A stretch of DNA of 64,000 nt from Rhexocercosporidium sp. MPI-PUGE-AT-0058. Lineage: Eukaryota; Ascomycota; Leotiomycetes; Helotiales. Each line of letters opens with the position of its first letter. The first letter of the stretch is position 1. A program made the translations under genes and the position numbers. This document shows positions 12,122-22,534 of this stretch, one piece after another. The notes below the pieces were generated by a model. The model was not told the DNA's origin. It saw only the letters and a list, made by a program, of their open reading frames with translations, and made no database searches. The stretch covers positions 2,914,001-2,978,000 of the forward strand of contig JAGTJL010000005.1 in NCBI GenBank assembly GCA_020746875.1, given 5' to 3'.

Positions 12122-13747
12122 ATGGCACCTTCACGAACAGACGATCCTCTCCCCAGCTTTAGCCAGACAAGTACCGATAGTGAGCTGTACAGAGGCCAGC
12201 CGAGGAACATCGCAAACATCAATGCCGTCAGTTTCGACGAAGCTCTTCAACCCAAGGATTACGGTATTCTTGGGACCCATCCCGATTCCAGGATCCTCTT
12301 CACAGACGTCAACATTCTCGACTCTACTGGGCGAGAACCGTATCATGGCGATGTTCTCATCGAAGGCGAGAGGATCAGCAAAGTAGGGGTTGTGCCGAAC
12401 ATCGATGACCTGAAGAAAGACCCCAAAGTCAGGGTGTTCAATGGACGACGAAGGACTTTGATGAGTGGTCTTGGTGATGCCCATACACACTTCACCTGGA
12501 ATGGCGGCGACTTGAATCGCTTGGGAGATCTGGGAGTTGAGGAGCATGTGCTCCTGACAGCAAGAAGTGCTCAATGCTACATTGATTCGGGTTATACTAT
12601 GTATGGTATGGGAAACTTTCTTGCGGGTATTTTCTAATGTCTGCTAGGTGTTTTGGAGCGGCCTCTGCAAAGGAGAGACTTGACGTTGTCATCCGGGATG
12701 CCATTAACGCAGGTGATATCCCAGGTCCTCGATACCTCGCAAACGGAAAGGAAATAGCTAGAAGAGACGGAGATCTTGTTGCTGGCATCACCGCATATGC
12801 CGATGGGCCAGATGAGATGCGAGAAGTTATACGGCATCATGTGAATCTCGGCGTAGATCAAATCAAGTTGAGCATGAGTGGAGAAGAAGTATGCCATAGA
12901 TCATTCATAAAGAGTCTCTTTCTAACATCCGCAGATCACCGAGATCAGATCTGCTCAGGACTGCTACTTCACGGATGAGGAAACAGCCGCCTGTGTAGAT
13001 GAGGCGCATGGACTCGGGAAAAGACTATGTGCCCATGCTAGGGCTCGAGACTCTGTCAAAATGTGTGTGAGGCATGGCGTGGATGTCATTTATCACGCCT
13101 CGTACATTGACGACGAGGGAATGGATATGCTTGAAGCCAAGAAGACCAAGCATGTTGTCGCACCCGGAATCAATTGGCTTATTGCTACCTGTGAGTTTGT
13201 CGCCTCATATCACAATGCTCTGGCTGATCAAAAAGTGAACGATGCCGCTGCATTCGGGTATACCAAGGAGAAGGCAGAACAAGTGGGTTATCAGAAGGAG
13301 CTGGATGCGGCGATCCGCGGCCTTCGCGAGATGCACAAACGAGGCATTACTGTGCTCCCAGGTGGTGATTACGGATTTGCCTGGACTCCTCACGGAACTT
13401 ATGCTAGGGATCTCGATCATTTCGTCAAGTTGCTTGGTTTCACACCTATGGAGTCCCTTATTGCTGCTACGGCGGGCGTTGCGAAGCTGTTCATGAGGGA
13501 GAATGAATTAGGCAAGATCCAACAGGGATTCTATGCAGACTGTATTTTGGTTGACGGTAATCCACTTGACGACATCACAATCTTGCAAGACCACGACAAG
13601 TTGAATGTCATTGTTATCAATGGGAGAGTACACAAAGCTGGCAGAAAAGAGTATGTTGCTCCGCCTGTTGCAGGACAAGATGATAATAGTCATCCGATTG
13701 TACCAGACTTTCCAGAAGTTAAAAAGGAAATGCAGAAGAATTATTAG
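12122..13747 (+). CDS. metal-dependent amidohydrolase (imidazolonepropionase-like)
   Basis: Hydrolase of the amidohydrolase superfamily, the broad group that includes imidazolonepropionase, prolidase-like enzymes and fungal ochratoxinase; it acts on amide or lactam bonds. Four exons (12122-12600, 12648-12888, 12935-13190, 13236-13747) encode 495 residues. The metal-binding HxH is His121/His123 in DAHTH. A likely carboxylated lysine lies in DQIKLSMSG. Further ligands are the histidines of CAHAR and IYHAS and the aspartate of PGGDYG, so the active site looks complete. The third intron is 45 bp, a multiple of three with no stop, so retention would give 510 residues. The inferred spliced junction LNDAAAFGYTKEKA looks more natural. 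An alternative start 21 codons upstream (12059) is possible. No signal peptide is seen, so it is probably cytosolic. Confidence 0.92.
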
Positions 13748-14640
13748 GAGCTGTTTTTTGTGAAATTAATATTATCCTTTAGATACGACTGGGCAGCGTG
13801 AAAGATGATTTGATTTGATTTGATTAATGGCTATTAATCATATTCAAATCAAGTAAAATCTTAATTAATCAAAATCAAATCAAATAAATCAAATCAAGTA
13901 ATAATTAATTAATTTGATTAATATAAGAGCCGTATCCTAATCAGGACTAGATTATAAAACTAAGCTTAAGGAGGGTTAGTATATACTAATAATATAATCA
14001 GTTAAAGTCTGAGAGTCTCGATTAATCTAGAGAGCCTCGCTTAACTCAAATAGAGTAAGAAACATACTTTATTTAATTTATAACACTTAATTAGTAATAG
14101 ATATTAGTAAGCCTTATCAATAACTTAATAACAATATAATCTATTTTAAGATGAAAAATCAAAAGGTTTTATTAATAGACAGCTTATTTATAAGCAAGTG
14201 TTTTGTATTTATTAGCAAATTCCAAATATTAATCTAAAGAATTCGATAAATTTCTGCTTATTATTATTTAATTAAGTCGTTTATAAGTTGATTATTCTTT
14301 AATTCATTTTTTATTTATTAAAATACTCGCTTGTTTAATTTATTCTTATATTATACATAAATATCTAAACAAAAAAGTCATTAATTAAATTAATTTAAAT
14401 ATATGACGCTTACTCTTTAAAAGACGGCAATCACGTGTGACTAACGCCCATGTTTTATTGAAAATATATAAAAATAACAAAAGTCTCTTAAAATTTACAA
14501 TTATATAAGAAAGAAAGTAAAGAAAGAAGAAGGTTATACATAAAGGTAAGCTTTATAAAAGCTCGTTTAATCTCGGTAACTTCTTAAATATGAAATAAGT
14601 AACCGAGGCTAGAAATAAGGCTTTAAGACTCAGGAGAGAC
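13748..14640. other. AT-rich, RIP-like strip
   Basis: Base composition changes abruptly just after the amidohydrolase stop. The strip is almost free of CA/TG and contains no frame of note. No recognisable transposon domain is left. Confidence 0.6.
13808..13925. repeat. TGATT/AATCA simple-repeat patch
   Basis: Imperfect pentanucleotide tracts (TGATT)n and (AATCA)n on the plus strand run through this patch. They face each other and could pair into a hairpin. It marks the gene-island to AT-block border. Confidence 0.65.
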
Positions 14641-15695
14641 ATCTTAGTCGACCTTCTGTATTTACCAGCAGAGTTTGATCTATATACTCCAAAGTTCCCC
14701 ACCTGAGCGCGGCTGTTGGCCATGACTTAATATCCTACGACCATCGACCCCTATCACGTACCTTATTCTCGAGTGAATGGATCGAAGCTCTCAGTCAAGC
14801 ACAGAATGTGTCACCACGAAATGTTAGTCGCCGGGGGCGGGGTATAAGTACTCTCAACCACGCCGATACTCTGGCACAAGAACTCCCATCGACAGCCAGC
14901 GTTCACAAGGTTTTGTCTGGGCTGTTTCGGAACTTTGTGGAACCATCTCGAGGCGGAAAGTGGTATCGGGAAAGCTCCCGCTTTATTATGAACGGCCGGG
15001 ATGAGCACAACAGAAGCAAAACACGGAGCACAATCCCATAATGAAAAATGATATATAAGTCATTCATTGAAGGGGAGCAGCTTGGAGAGCCTGCTCATAA
15101 TTTATATATCAGAATATCCACTTCCTTCCAAGACGTTGCCACTTACGTGCGAGCAGCGATCTATCGCCATCCTTACAGTGACCAAATTGCTTCATCGAGC
15201 CAACATTGAGAGACGTTGCCAAAGCTATCAGAGTTCGGGCTCTGCCAGGGCCCTGGAAACCAAGACCCTTGTAGTGCTGATTCGTGAAGCGTTAGGTTGA
15301 GAGAGTTGGCAGCATCCTGAATCGTGATCTCAAAAGTATGTACTAGCGAAACTTTTGATGCTCAGTAAACTGTAAGGCGCCCATCAACGGGATACCTAAT
15401 ACGATACCACTAAAAGAAACCGTTCCCTCCTGTAGCTATTTGGCGACCCAAGCCACTCATTCGAAATCTGCCTTAGTTTCGGAAAAGCTAAAGATGAATG
15501 ACAGCGATTACGCTGGTCATGAGTAGCAGCGATTACGCTAGCCAAGCCCTGGAACCAGGTCATCCGTGAAGACTTGATCCATACGCCGCGACATGAGATC
15601 GAGGACAGCCTGTGCATCAACCCAATGTCGGCCCTGATGTTCTTGTGATTTTGATTTGCTTTCGATTGAATTGTAATATTTCGATTTGAAGTTTC
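14641..15695. other. unassigned GC-balanced stretch
   Basis: Normal base composition returns. Short frames at 14808-15041 and 15067-15300 start with ATG but show no domain or convincing introns. The part adjoining 15695 is the 3' flank of the C2H2 gene. Confidence 0.35.
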
Positions 15696-16865
15696 CTAAA
15701 GTTGCATGGTGATGGGCTCGATGGCCAGAGTTGGGTGCTTCCGTTTGACATGTCGTTTCGCATGATCTCGTCTCTTGAATGGAGTTTCTCGGCCTTGCAT
15801 ACCATATCCACATCCCTGGGCAGTACAGTAAAATACCTTGTTTCCGCTTCTGAGGCCGTGGGTGAGGATGTGACGAGCCAAATCTCGTGACTTGGCAGAC
15901 GAGTGTGTGCATCCACTCTCTGGACAATTGAACGGCTTCGTGTGAGTCTGGATATGTCCCCTATTGGCGAATCAGTTTCCGTTTCTTTTCCTTAATCAAA
16001 GAAAGAGCATAAATATCTCCCACAATCACTTACCTTAGCAAGGCTCTTGACTGAAATGGATTACCACATGCGGCCCACTGGCATATATGAGTATCATCAG
16101 CATGAGAAATGGCATGTTTACTGCAATTAATTAGCACATCACAACATTGAATTGGCTTTATATTTACTGAAGAAGGCTCGCGGAAGTAACTTCTTTCCTA
16201 CATCTAGACTATTGGCAGTGACACATGATGACTGGTGGTATGCCTTGAGGCAGTTGTGGATTGAGAGATGAGGACAGGGCCGTTTCAACAAGTACTGTGG
16301 CATTAAATCCGAACTGTGGGACGGAGGCGTGTGGCGAGTCTTCTTGGAGAATAGGACCCGTCGGAGCTGGAGAAGTAGACTGGTGTTCATCTAAAGTCTG
16401 CCACATCGAACCGACGCGCGATGGGAAATTCTGTGCAGCAACAACCAGCTGTTTTTCAATGCATCCACCTGTGATTTCTTGCTCGAAAACAAGAGCGGTC
16501 GAATTTCTTTGCGAGAAGTTGGTCTGTGCAAGCGGAAAAGTGGCGGACGGAGTGAAGTTGTCAAAGTTGTCCAAGCCCTGTGCATCTCTCTGGCAATTGA
16601 AAAGGCTCTCGAAATCATCTGCCTCGTGACTCCAGGTGTGGTCGCTCGCTTCATAAGGGGTATCTTGAGGAGAGTTCGAGTTTGCCGATGAAAAGTTATG
16701 GTACTGTGGTAATTGAGACTGGGAATCTGTAGTGAAAGGTGCCCAATTCGAAAAAGCGAGATTATCGGAAGGATAAGGTGCATATTGTGGTGTGAAACCG
16801 TTGTCAACGAGTCCTCCAAGAAACCACGGTTCTGGGAAGTTCAAATCGAAATAATTGAAAGGCAA
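15696..16865 (-). CDS. C2H2 zinc-finger protein (5' end unresolved)
   Basis: Putative nuclear regulator. The 3' exons are 16120-16034 and 15960-15696, joined by a 73-bp intron (GTAAGT donor, AATAG acceptor). They encode three consecutive C2H2 fingers: CQWAAC...H-x3-H, CPESGC...H-x3-H, and a longer CTAQGC...H-x4-H with an insert. The protein ends 11 residues after the third finger. The upstream part (from 16865 to about 16225) is a Ser/Pro/Gln/Asn-rich, Phe-dotted region of activation-domain type. I join it through an intron at about 16121-16224 whose donor (GTGTCA) is weak. The open frame continues upstream of 16865 to about 16965 with no ATG, so a further 5' exon must exist or the start has been lost. 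It is divergent from the gene at 17691. Confidence 0.7.
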
Positions 16866-17690
16866 ATCATAAAAGGCGTCAGGGTGTTCATTGTTAACTA
16901 CGTGTTGTGGGCCATTGCTGCTTGTAATGTCGTTGCAGGCGGGTGACTCGCGAACCCGCTCGCGGACTCGATAAGGTAGTTGAGTTAAACAGGTAGAGGC
17001 GCGAAGACCCTACCCAGAGGAATGGCGCAGCAGAGCTGCGGCCTTGAAGGTGTGAAGGAAAAGAGGATGCAACGAGAGGGAAGTAATGGAACTTAACTTA
17101 AATCTTCACAATCCTCCATTTGACCGCAAGGCCCGCCCCCAGATCAATAGATACACTCCCAAATTTCTATCGAGACACTGACGCGGCAGCACTATCCTTC
17201 CTATCCAACGAGAATGCAAGAAACTTTTGTTTTTTTTCCCCGATGAGAGAATCCTCCTCGGACTGTGGCGTAGCGTTAAGACAATTCGAAAGAGAATAGC
17301 GGAGGGTTTCACTCGCCAACTGGTCAACCCAAGCAGCCGCACCCCGCCAAAATCTTTGCCAAAATTCAAAGTGCTTCGAATACTACAAAAACTTGATAGA
17401 TTATAAAGACTGCTCTCCTGAATCTGAATATCGAGTTTTATATCGATTCAGTGGCGTTAAAGATATAAAACTCGAGAGCGATCCACTGCTTAGGGTGACC
17501 GGTGCTCATGGAAATTTCCAAAGGTTCTGTTGGTGGCTGGCAAGTTTTGAATTGCAACGCCACCTGCACAGGGAATTGAGGGCCTCCACGCACTTCCTTG
17601 GGGGCCCCTCACAACCAGTGGGAATAGATCTTCAACTGACTTTTCAGATGTCACCCAGGGAGCTGAAGTATTCTAGTCGATTACGAAGCA
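16866..17690. other. divergent upstream region
   Basis: Holds the probable first exon(s) and promoter of the C2H2 gene and the promoter or 5' exon of the gene at 17691. The open frame from 17393 lacks an ATG at its start; ATGs at 17508 and 17648 open other frames. I could not fix exon borders here. Confidence 0.35.
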
Positions 17691-19033
17691 ATGAAAGAGC
17701 CCGATATGGCATCTCTCCGGTGCCAAATAAACGCGCGATTACCATGCCACGCCTGCGAGATCAGTACGCAACTCAGGAAACTCGCAAACCAATTTCCGCC
17801 TTCCAGAAACAACATCCTCAGCTATTCCGAGCGGCTCGAAGCAATGAGCACGAATTTCTTATTACTCTTTCCGATCATGAACTCTTTGCCCAACAAAGAT
17901 CTCATCATTGTGCGGCATCACCTGGGACCCTGCCAGAGGTTCCTCAACAAGCTTAATGGCCTCCAGGAGCTCCTGGCTCTCTGTGCCCGCAACTCTACGA
18001 CCCGGCCAGCAGTACTGGTCTCAGGAAAATGGATTAGTCCACTTGGTGAGGATGCCCACCGGTGCTTTCAAGAAGCATTGAGCAATATAGATGCGAGTAT
18101 AAACCGTGCCGTCTATTCGATGAGGGAATCGTTCAAATGTGGCGGGGTTCTTTGTTCCGAGTTAGAAGTGTAAGCACGTTCAATCTTCTTTTCAAGGAGT
18201 ATATCTCATTAGACAACAGACTGTTCGAATGGGTGGCTAAAAGCCTTCAAGTCTCATTCAATCATCTCGGAGCAAATGATACAGTCTTACTCCAGGATTG
18301 TTTAGGGTTTTCCTACGAGGAAATAACGGTGCAGACAGACGCAGCTTTTTCAGCACAAGATAGCAGTCCTTCTTTCATCAGAAAACCTTTAACCAGTCTT
18401 TTTGGCATACGCGCCCTGCAGATCCAGCCTTTAACAACTTTACCTCTAAGCCCTGTTCTCAGTAATTTTCCGGACCTCCGAAGTCTTTCTTGGATAAAGA
18501 ACGGAGAGCCTGAAGCTTTGATAATTCCATCTGTTAAGGGTTACGACGCAACTCTAGATGTCTCGTCCTTTGATGACTTGCTAGAAATCGAATCCCACTA
18601 CCAGGCAACCTTCCCTGAGAGTTTGCTCGACTACACCTGGGATAAGGAGGCTCAAGGCTCAGCTGGAAGGCTTGTGCTACACAAAACTCTCCTAACATCT
18701 CATGATAATGGCCGTCCGAAGGAGAGAGAGGTCTTACTGTTTCAACACAAGCTGCTCTTTCTGCGGAACAAGGGTGATTTCAAGATGGTGATTTGGGACA
18801 TTTCGCTCTGGAAAGACGTTATCCTGATTGCCTATAATCCAATCGGCCGACTACGACGAGCAAAAGACACAAGCATGGAATCGGGATCTCTGACCGTGTA
18901 TTGGAAAATGGAGATGGCTGGCAAACCCAGAGTGTCAGCCGTGCAATTATATTTCGACGACCCTTGGTCACTACAGCTATGGGCGGCTTTTCTCGCCCTT
19001 GACCCCGAGATGCCAGAAGTAAGTGCCCAGTGA
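17691..19033 (+). CDS. unrecognised protein with PH-like C-terminal region
   Basis: Two exons (17691-18169, 18220-19033) are joined by a 50-bp intron (GTAAGC donor, AACAG acceptor). As modelled they give about 430 residues from the ATG at 17691. The N-terminal third has a Cys-rich start and amphipathic helices. The C-terminal region (from about LLFQHKLLFLRNKGDF to DPWSLQLWAAFLALD) has the strand pattern and final Trp-containing helix of a pleckstrin-homology domain, so a signalling or membrane-binding role is possible. I did not find a convincing RhoGEF motif. The 3' end is uncertain: the frame stops at 19033, but GTAAGT at 19019 is a strong donor and coding-like sequence continues in another phase to about 19364. 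The start may also lie upstream. Confidence 0.5.
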
Positions 19034-19828
19034 ATTTTGTATAGATAAAAATGCTTACATTTTGATATCTCTAGTAGCAAATACCTTTAAAGAGACAGAA
19101 CCGGTCGACATTCCAGAAGCATCATTTGCTCAACGGGAACCGGACATTGACCTCCAATTTCCAGTGCCACCTCTGTCGGAATCTAGTGTGTCTGGATCTA
19201 AGCAGAATACCACAACCGGCAAGAATGGAGCTCTTGCTCGTGTTTGGGCTGCGTTCTCATGTACTAAAGAACCTGGCGAGAACCTGGCGAGCAAGTCCGC
19301 ACCTCGCTTACAGCGGTACTGCGCATCCAGAAAACAGCCGAAAACGCACCCGGAGTTTCGGTGACTACCTCGACTTCGCAACATGAGCCGATGTGATGCT
19401 GTTACAACATTGATTTTCACAAACCAGTCCCTCTAGTTTGGAGACGAAGAATGGGAGGTAAAGGTTGTTTGGCGGGGCTTATGTTTGTGGAAGTATGCGG
19501 GCGAGGCTGTGAGAATTAGGTGTTCATTTTGAGAGACTATTTGGAATAATTCCCGTGAGGTAACGCCTAATGCAAGTCCTTTCAATCTCATGCTGCCTTC
19601 TATTTGAAGCCGCTTGTTGTCCGTATTACTGCTGTATTTGGGTTTGAAGTTGAGCTACGAAACCATTCATCAAACTCCTTCGTACCAGCTAATCCAGATC
19701 TAAGTCTCCACACATGGGTGGCCTTAAGCAACGCATGCAACCAACCGCCCCTGGAAAAGCTCAAAGTGTGCCTGATCACTGACCTCAACTATAAAATGTT
19801 AGCTTCAATAACGTTGTAGCCGTTCTAG
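19034..19828. other. 3' flank, possible last exon of the preceding gene
   Basis: A frame from about 19078 to 19364, Ser/Thr/Pro-rich and disordered-looking, may be a final exon of the gene at 17691, but no acceptor gives the right phase. Beyond 19400 nothing is recognised. Confidence 0.3.
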
Positions 19829-20566
19829 TATGGTGGGGTCACCAGTGGGTGTCCGAATTCGTCACGCACCCGCCTAAAATTAGGCGAGAACACACCTAAA
19901 CTCGTCCTGTTCAGGCCCTTGGAAAGATACAACTACTAATAAAAATAAAATAAAAATTGTGGCTCTTGTTATTTCGCAGTTTGCAATAAAAATCTAATTT
20001 ACTAACTCCAAATAGGTCTATTTATTAAATAGTAATAGGTTGATTTAGACTTTACTTATAAATTCCTTATGATATTCCCCGCAAAAACAAGTATCTTTAA
20101 ATAACTATTTAACACTCTTATATGCTACTCCGAAACTCTGGGAAATAATAGAATATAGGTTAATATATATTTGCAAAAATGAAGTACTCTTATACCTCTG
20201 TTTATTAATTAATTATAAATTTTCAAACAGTAGATTATTTGGTGAGGTTCGGCTATTTTTTACGGGTGCGTGACGAATTCGGATACCCACTGGTGGGGTT
20301 GACCTCAGAAGTCCATTTGTTACGTGATTGAGCTACATCTTATTATATTTAAGATAGACTTTAAGGTAATATCCTTTAAAAATAATAACGATTTTATTAT
20401 TATAACTTTTCTTTCTTATTTTAAATTATACTTTTCTTGTCTTTTAATAAATTATACTCCTTAAATATATAATATCTTTAGTACTCGTTAAATAAGTATT
20501 TCTCACGTTTACTTTTTAATACTTACTTTATTACTTTCTTATTATATACTTAATATTTTCCCTGTG
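19829..20566 (-). repeat. LTR of the 281-bp family, split by a MITE
   Basis: Reverse-orientation copy of the LTR seen at 28631, 30010 and 56435. It begins TATGGTGGGGT (RIPped TGTGGTGGGG), is interrupted at 19840-20295, resumes with GGGTTGACCTCAG, and ends near TTTTCCC at about 20563. The last few bases of the LTR are missing, so the outer edge has been replaced by other sequence. Confidence 0.7.
19840..20295. mobile_element. 456-bp MITE with about 33-bp terminal inverted repeats
   Basis: The left end CACCAGTGGGTGTCCGAATT and the right end, read inverted, match with one mismatch over roughly 33 bases, through CGTCACGCACCCG. The interior is AT-rich with no coding potential, so it is a non-autonomous DNA transposon. 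It sits within the first 12 bases of an LTR and the flanks share GGGT, a possible 4-bp target duplication. Superfamily is not determined. Confidence 0.75.
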
Positions 20567-20630
20567 AGAATAGGCGAACCAATCAGAATGAGGAAGCGCA
20601 GTAGGTGAGAACACGTGATCAAAGAGAGAA

Positions 20631-20661
<31 letters not shown>
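20631..20661. repeat. (TTGC)n microsatellite
   Basis: Nearly eight perfect TTGC units. Confidence 0.95.
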
Positions 20662-22081
20662 AAGAGCTAGAAGAGCTCTTCGGTAGTTATATATAAAATA
20701 ATAGCTTTTTTAGAAGCTTTTACGACTACGTAACTAATTACGTAGCTTATACGAGCTACGTAATTGAATACGAGCGTAATTTCCCGGAATACGAAGGTAA
20801 TTTCCGGGCCGCGTAAACAGTGGAAACTCCTTCGGCTATTCTAAGGTAGAATCGGCACGAGTTACCGAAGTCAAATCCAATATTCCGCTTAAAATACTTT
20901 AGTAAAATTATTAAAACTTTATAATTATTTACCGCTTTATAATACTTTCTTTCGCATATAAGCTCGATCAACTTCTTTAAAAGCTCAGAGGAATTATTAA
21001 AATTAAGATTAAAAGTATTTTCTATAATATATTTAAAATTATTAAATATTCTTTTTAAGTTTTAAAAAATATAATAATATTACTTAAGGTCGAACGTTTG
21101 ATATTCTTTTATAACTTTTTTAATTCACTCTTAATAAATGCTATTAAAGAAGTCGGGGAGTTACTCGATATTTTGGCTTACTTCGAGAGTATAATAATTT
21201 ACGACATATTATTTCTTTTCGGCGTTATTTATAATACCTCGAGCCGTAAAAAGCTGCTTTAAGATTTTAAAGAACTTAATAATATTATTTCCATTAAAGT
21301 ATAAATAACTAAAAGTACTTAAGGTTAATATGATTTAAGTTATTACGAAATAAAAAAGTCTTTTAATAAAGTCCGTAATAAGTCGTGCGGCTTAAAATAT
21401 AAATTATTAAAATATTATATTATTAAAAATAAATTCGTAATAATAATTATTTAAAACTTGGTTTATTTTGTATAATATAAAAGTTTTAATAAGTTTATAT
21501 TATTTTAGCGTAAGTCGTATTAATTGAAAAGCTTAAGCGGAAGTGACTTAAGCCTAAAGCGGTGCTATATAATTTATATTAATAGGGTTAAGTCCCTCCT
21601 GCTTTAGAGGCGAATATAATATAACTTAAAAATATATAAGCTAAGTAAGTATTATATAAGCCGGTAAAGCTTAAAGGGCGGCCTGAGCTCTTATACTGAA
21701 GCTTTTTAAATAATTACTACTTTAATTATAAATAAATATATTTTATTATAAATTACTACCGTTACTTTTATTTCTCTTCTTTCTTTTACTTATAATTAAA
21801 GTATTATTTATAAGTATTCCCGGTAATTATAATAAAATAAAATTAATAATTCCAGCGATATTAAGCTTTATTAAAGGCTTAATAAACACGAAGGTAAAAG
21901 AGCTTATAAAGCTTTTAAAGCCAGTCTCAGTAATAAAGTAATTTATAATCGAAGTCGCAGAGCTTCCTTAAGTTATAAAGAAGTTATTAATAAGTCATTT
22001 AAGCTCTTTGCCCTTCGAGTTGCGGCTAAAGGCGTTATTTTTAATATTATTTTTTAAATACAATTGATTGTTTTTAATAAA

Positions 22082-22149
22082 ATTAATAATTTAATAAAAT
22101 TAATAATTTATTAAAATTAATAATTTATTAAAATTAATAATTTATTAAA
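22082..22149. repeat. 17-bp tandem repeat, four units
   Basis: The unit ATTAATAATTTATTAAA is repeated four times with one variant unit. Confidence 0.85.
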
Positions 22150-22278
22150 AAGTAAATGCGCTTAATATTATTAATAAAAAAAGTAAAAGATATAATATAT
22201 TATATTAAAGAAAGAAGAACGTACGAGCTCGAGAAAATAAAGAAAATATATAAATAAAATATTAAGTTAAAGAGCTTA

Positions 22279-22534
22279 TGTTACGATTCCCTGAGCCTCG
22301 TATTCTAACCGAGCGAGTTCGGCATCGCTCGTAGTATTACCTTGGCATGGCAACTATGGCGCTAGGCTTAATCGGGAAAGGCTAGGGGAACCCTTTATGT
22401 ATTTATATTAATGCTCCTTTTTATAAAGAACTCTTCTTTTTTTTTTTGTCTTTTCTTTTTAATTTTAAGCGTAATTTTAAGTTTAAATATAAAGTTATCT
22501 TTTATATTATATTAACTTTTAGTTAATTATAATA
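22279..22534 (+). repeat. 5' LTR of Gypsy copy A
   Basis: 256 bp. Starts TGTTACGATTCCCTGAGCC and ends in the decayed TTATAATA. Clearly homologous to 29026-29280 and 61016-61260. Confidence 0.85.

Larger units (their letters stand above)
20564..22278. other. RIPped repeat relic, family unresolved
   Basis: Begins TGTGAGAATAGGCG directly against the truncated LTR, which suggests the edge of another inserted element. Frames around 21140-21700 (plus) keep long stretches broken only by TAA/TAG and look like degraded protein-coding sequence, but no domain is recognisable. It ends at the 5' LTR of the Gypsy element. Confidence 0.45.

Noticed and set aside
511..13747. Secondary-metabolite biosynthetic cluster
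   Set aside because: No PKS, NRPS, terpene synthase, DMATS or P450 gene is present; the enzymes are hydrolases and one SDR.
17691..18169. RhoGEF (DH) domain upstream of the PH-like region
   Set aside because: Helices are present, but I could not place the conserved DH motifs, so the call would rest only on the neighbouring PH-like segment.
20631..20661. TTGC microsatellite as a functional element
   Set aside because: Simple slippage repeat with no associated gene or pairing partner.
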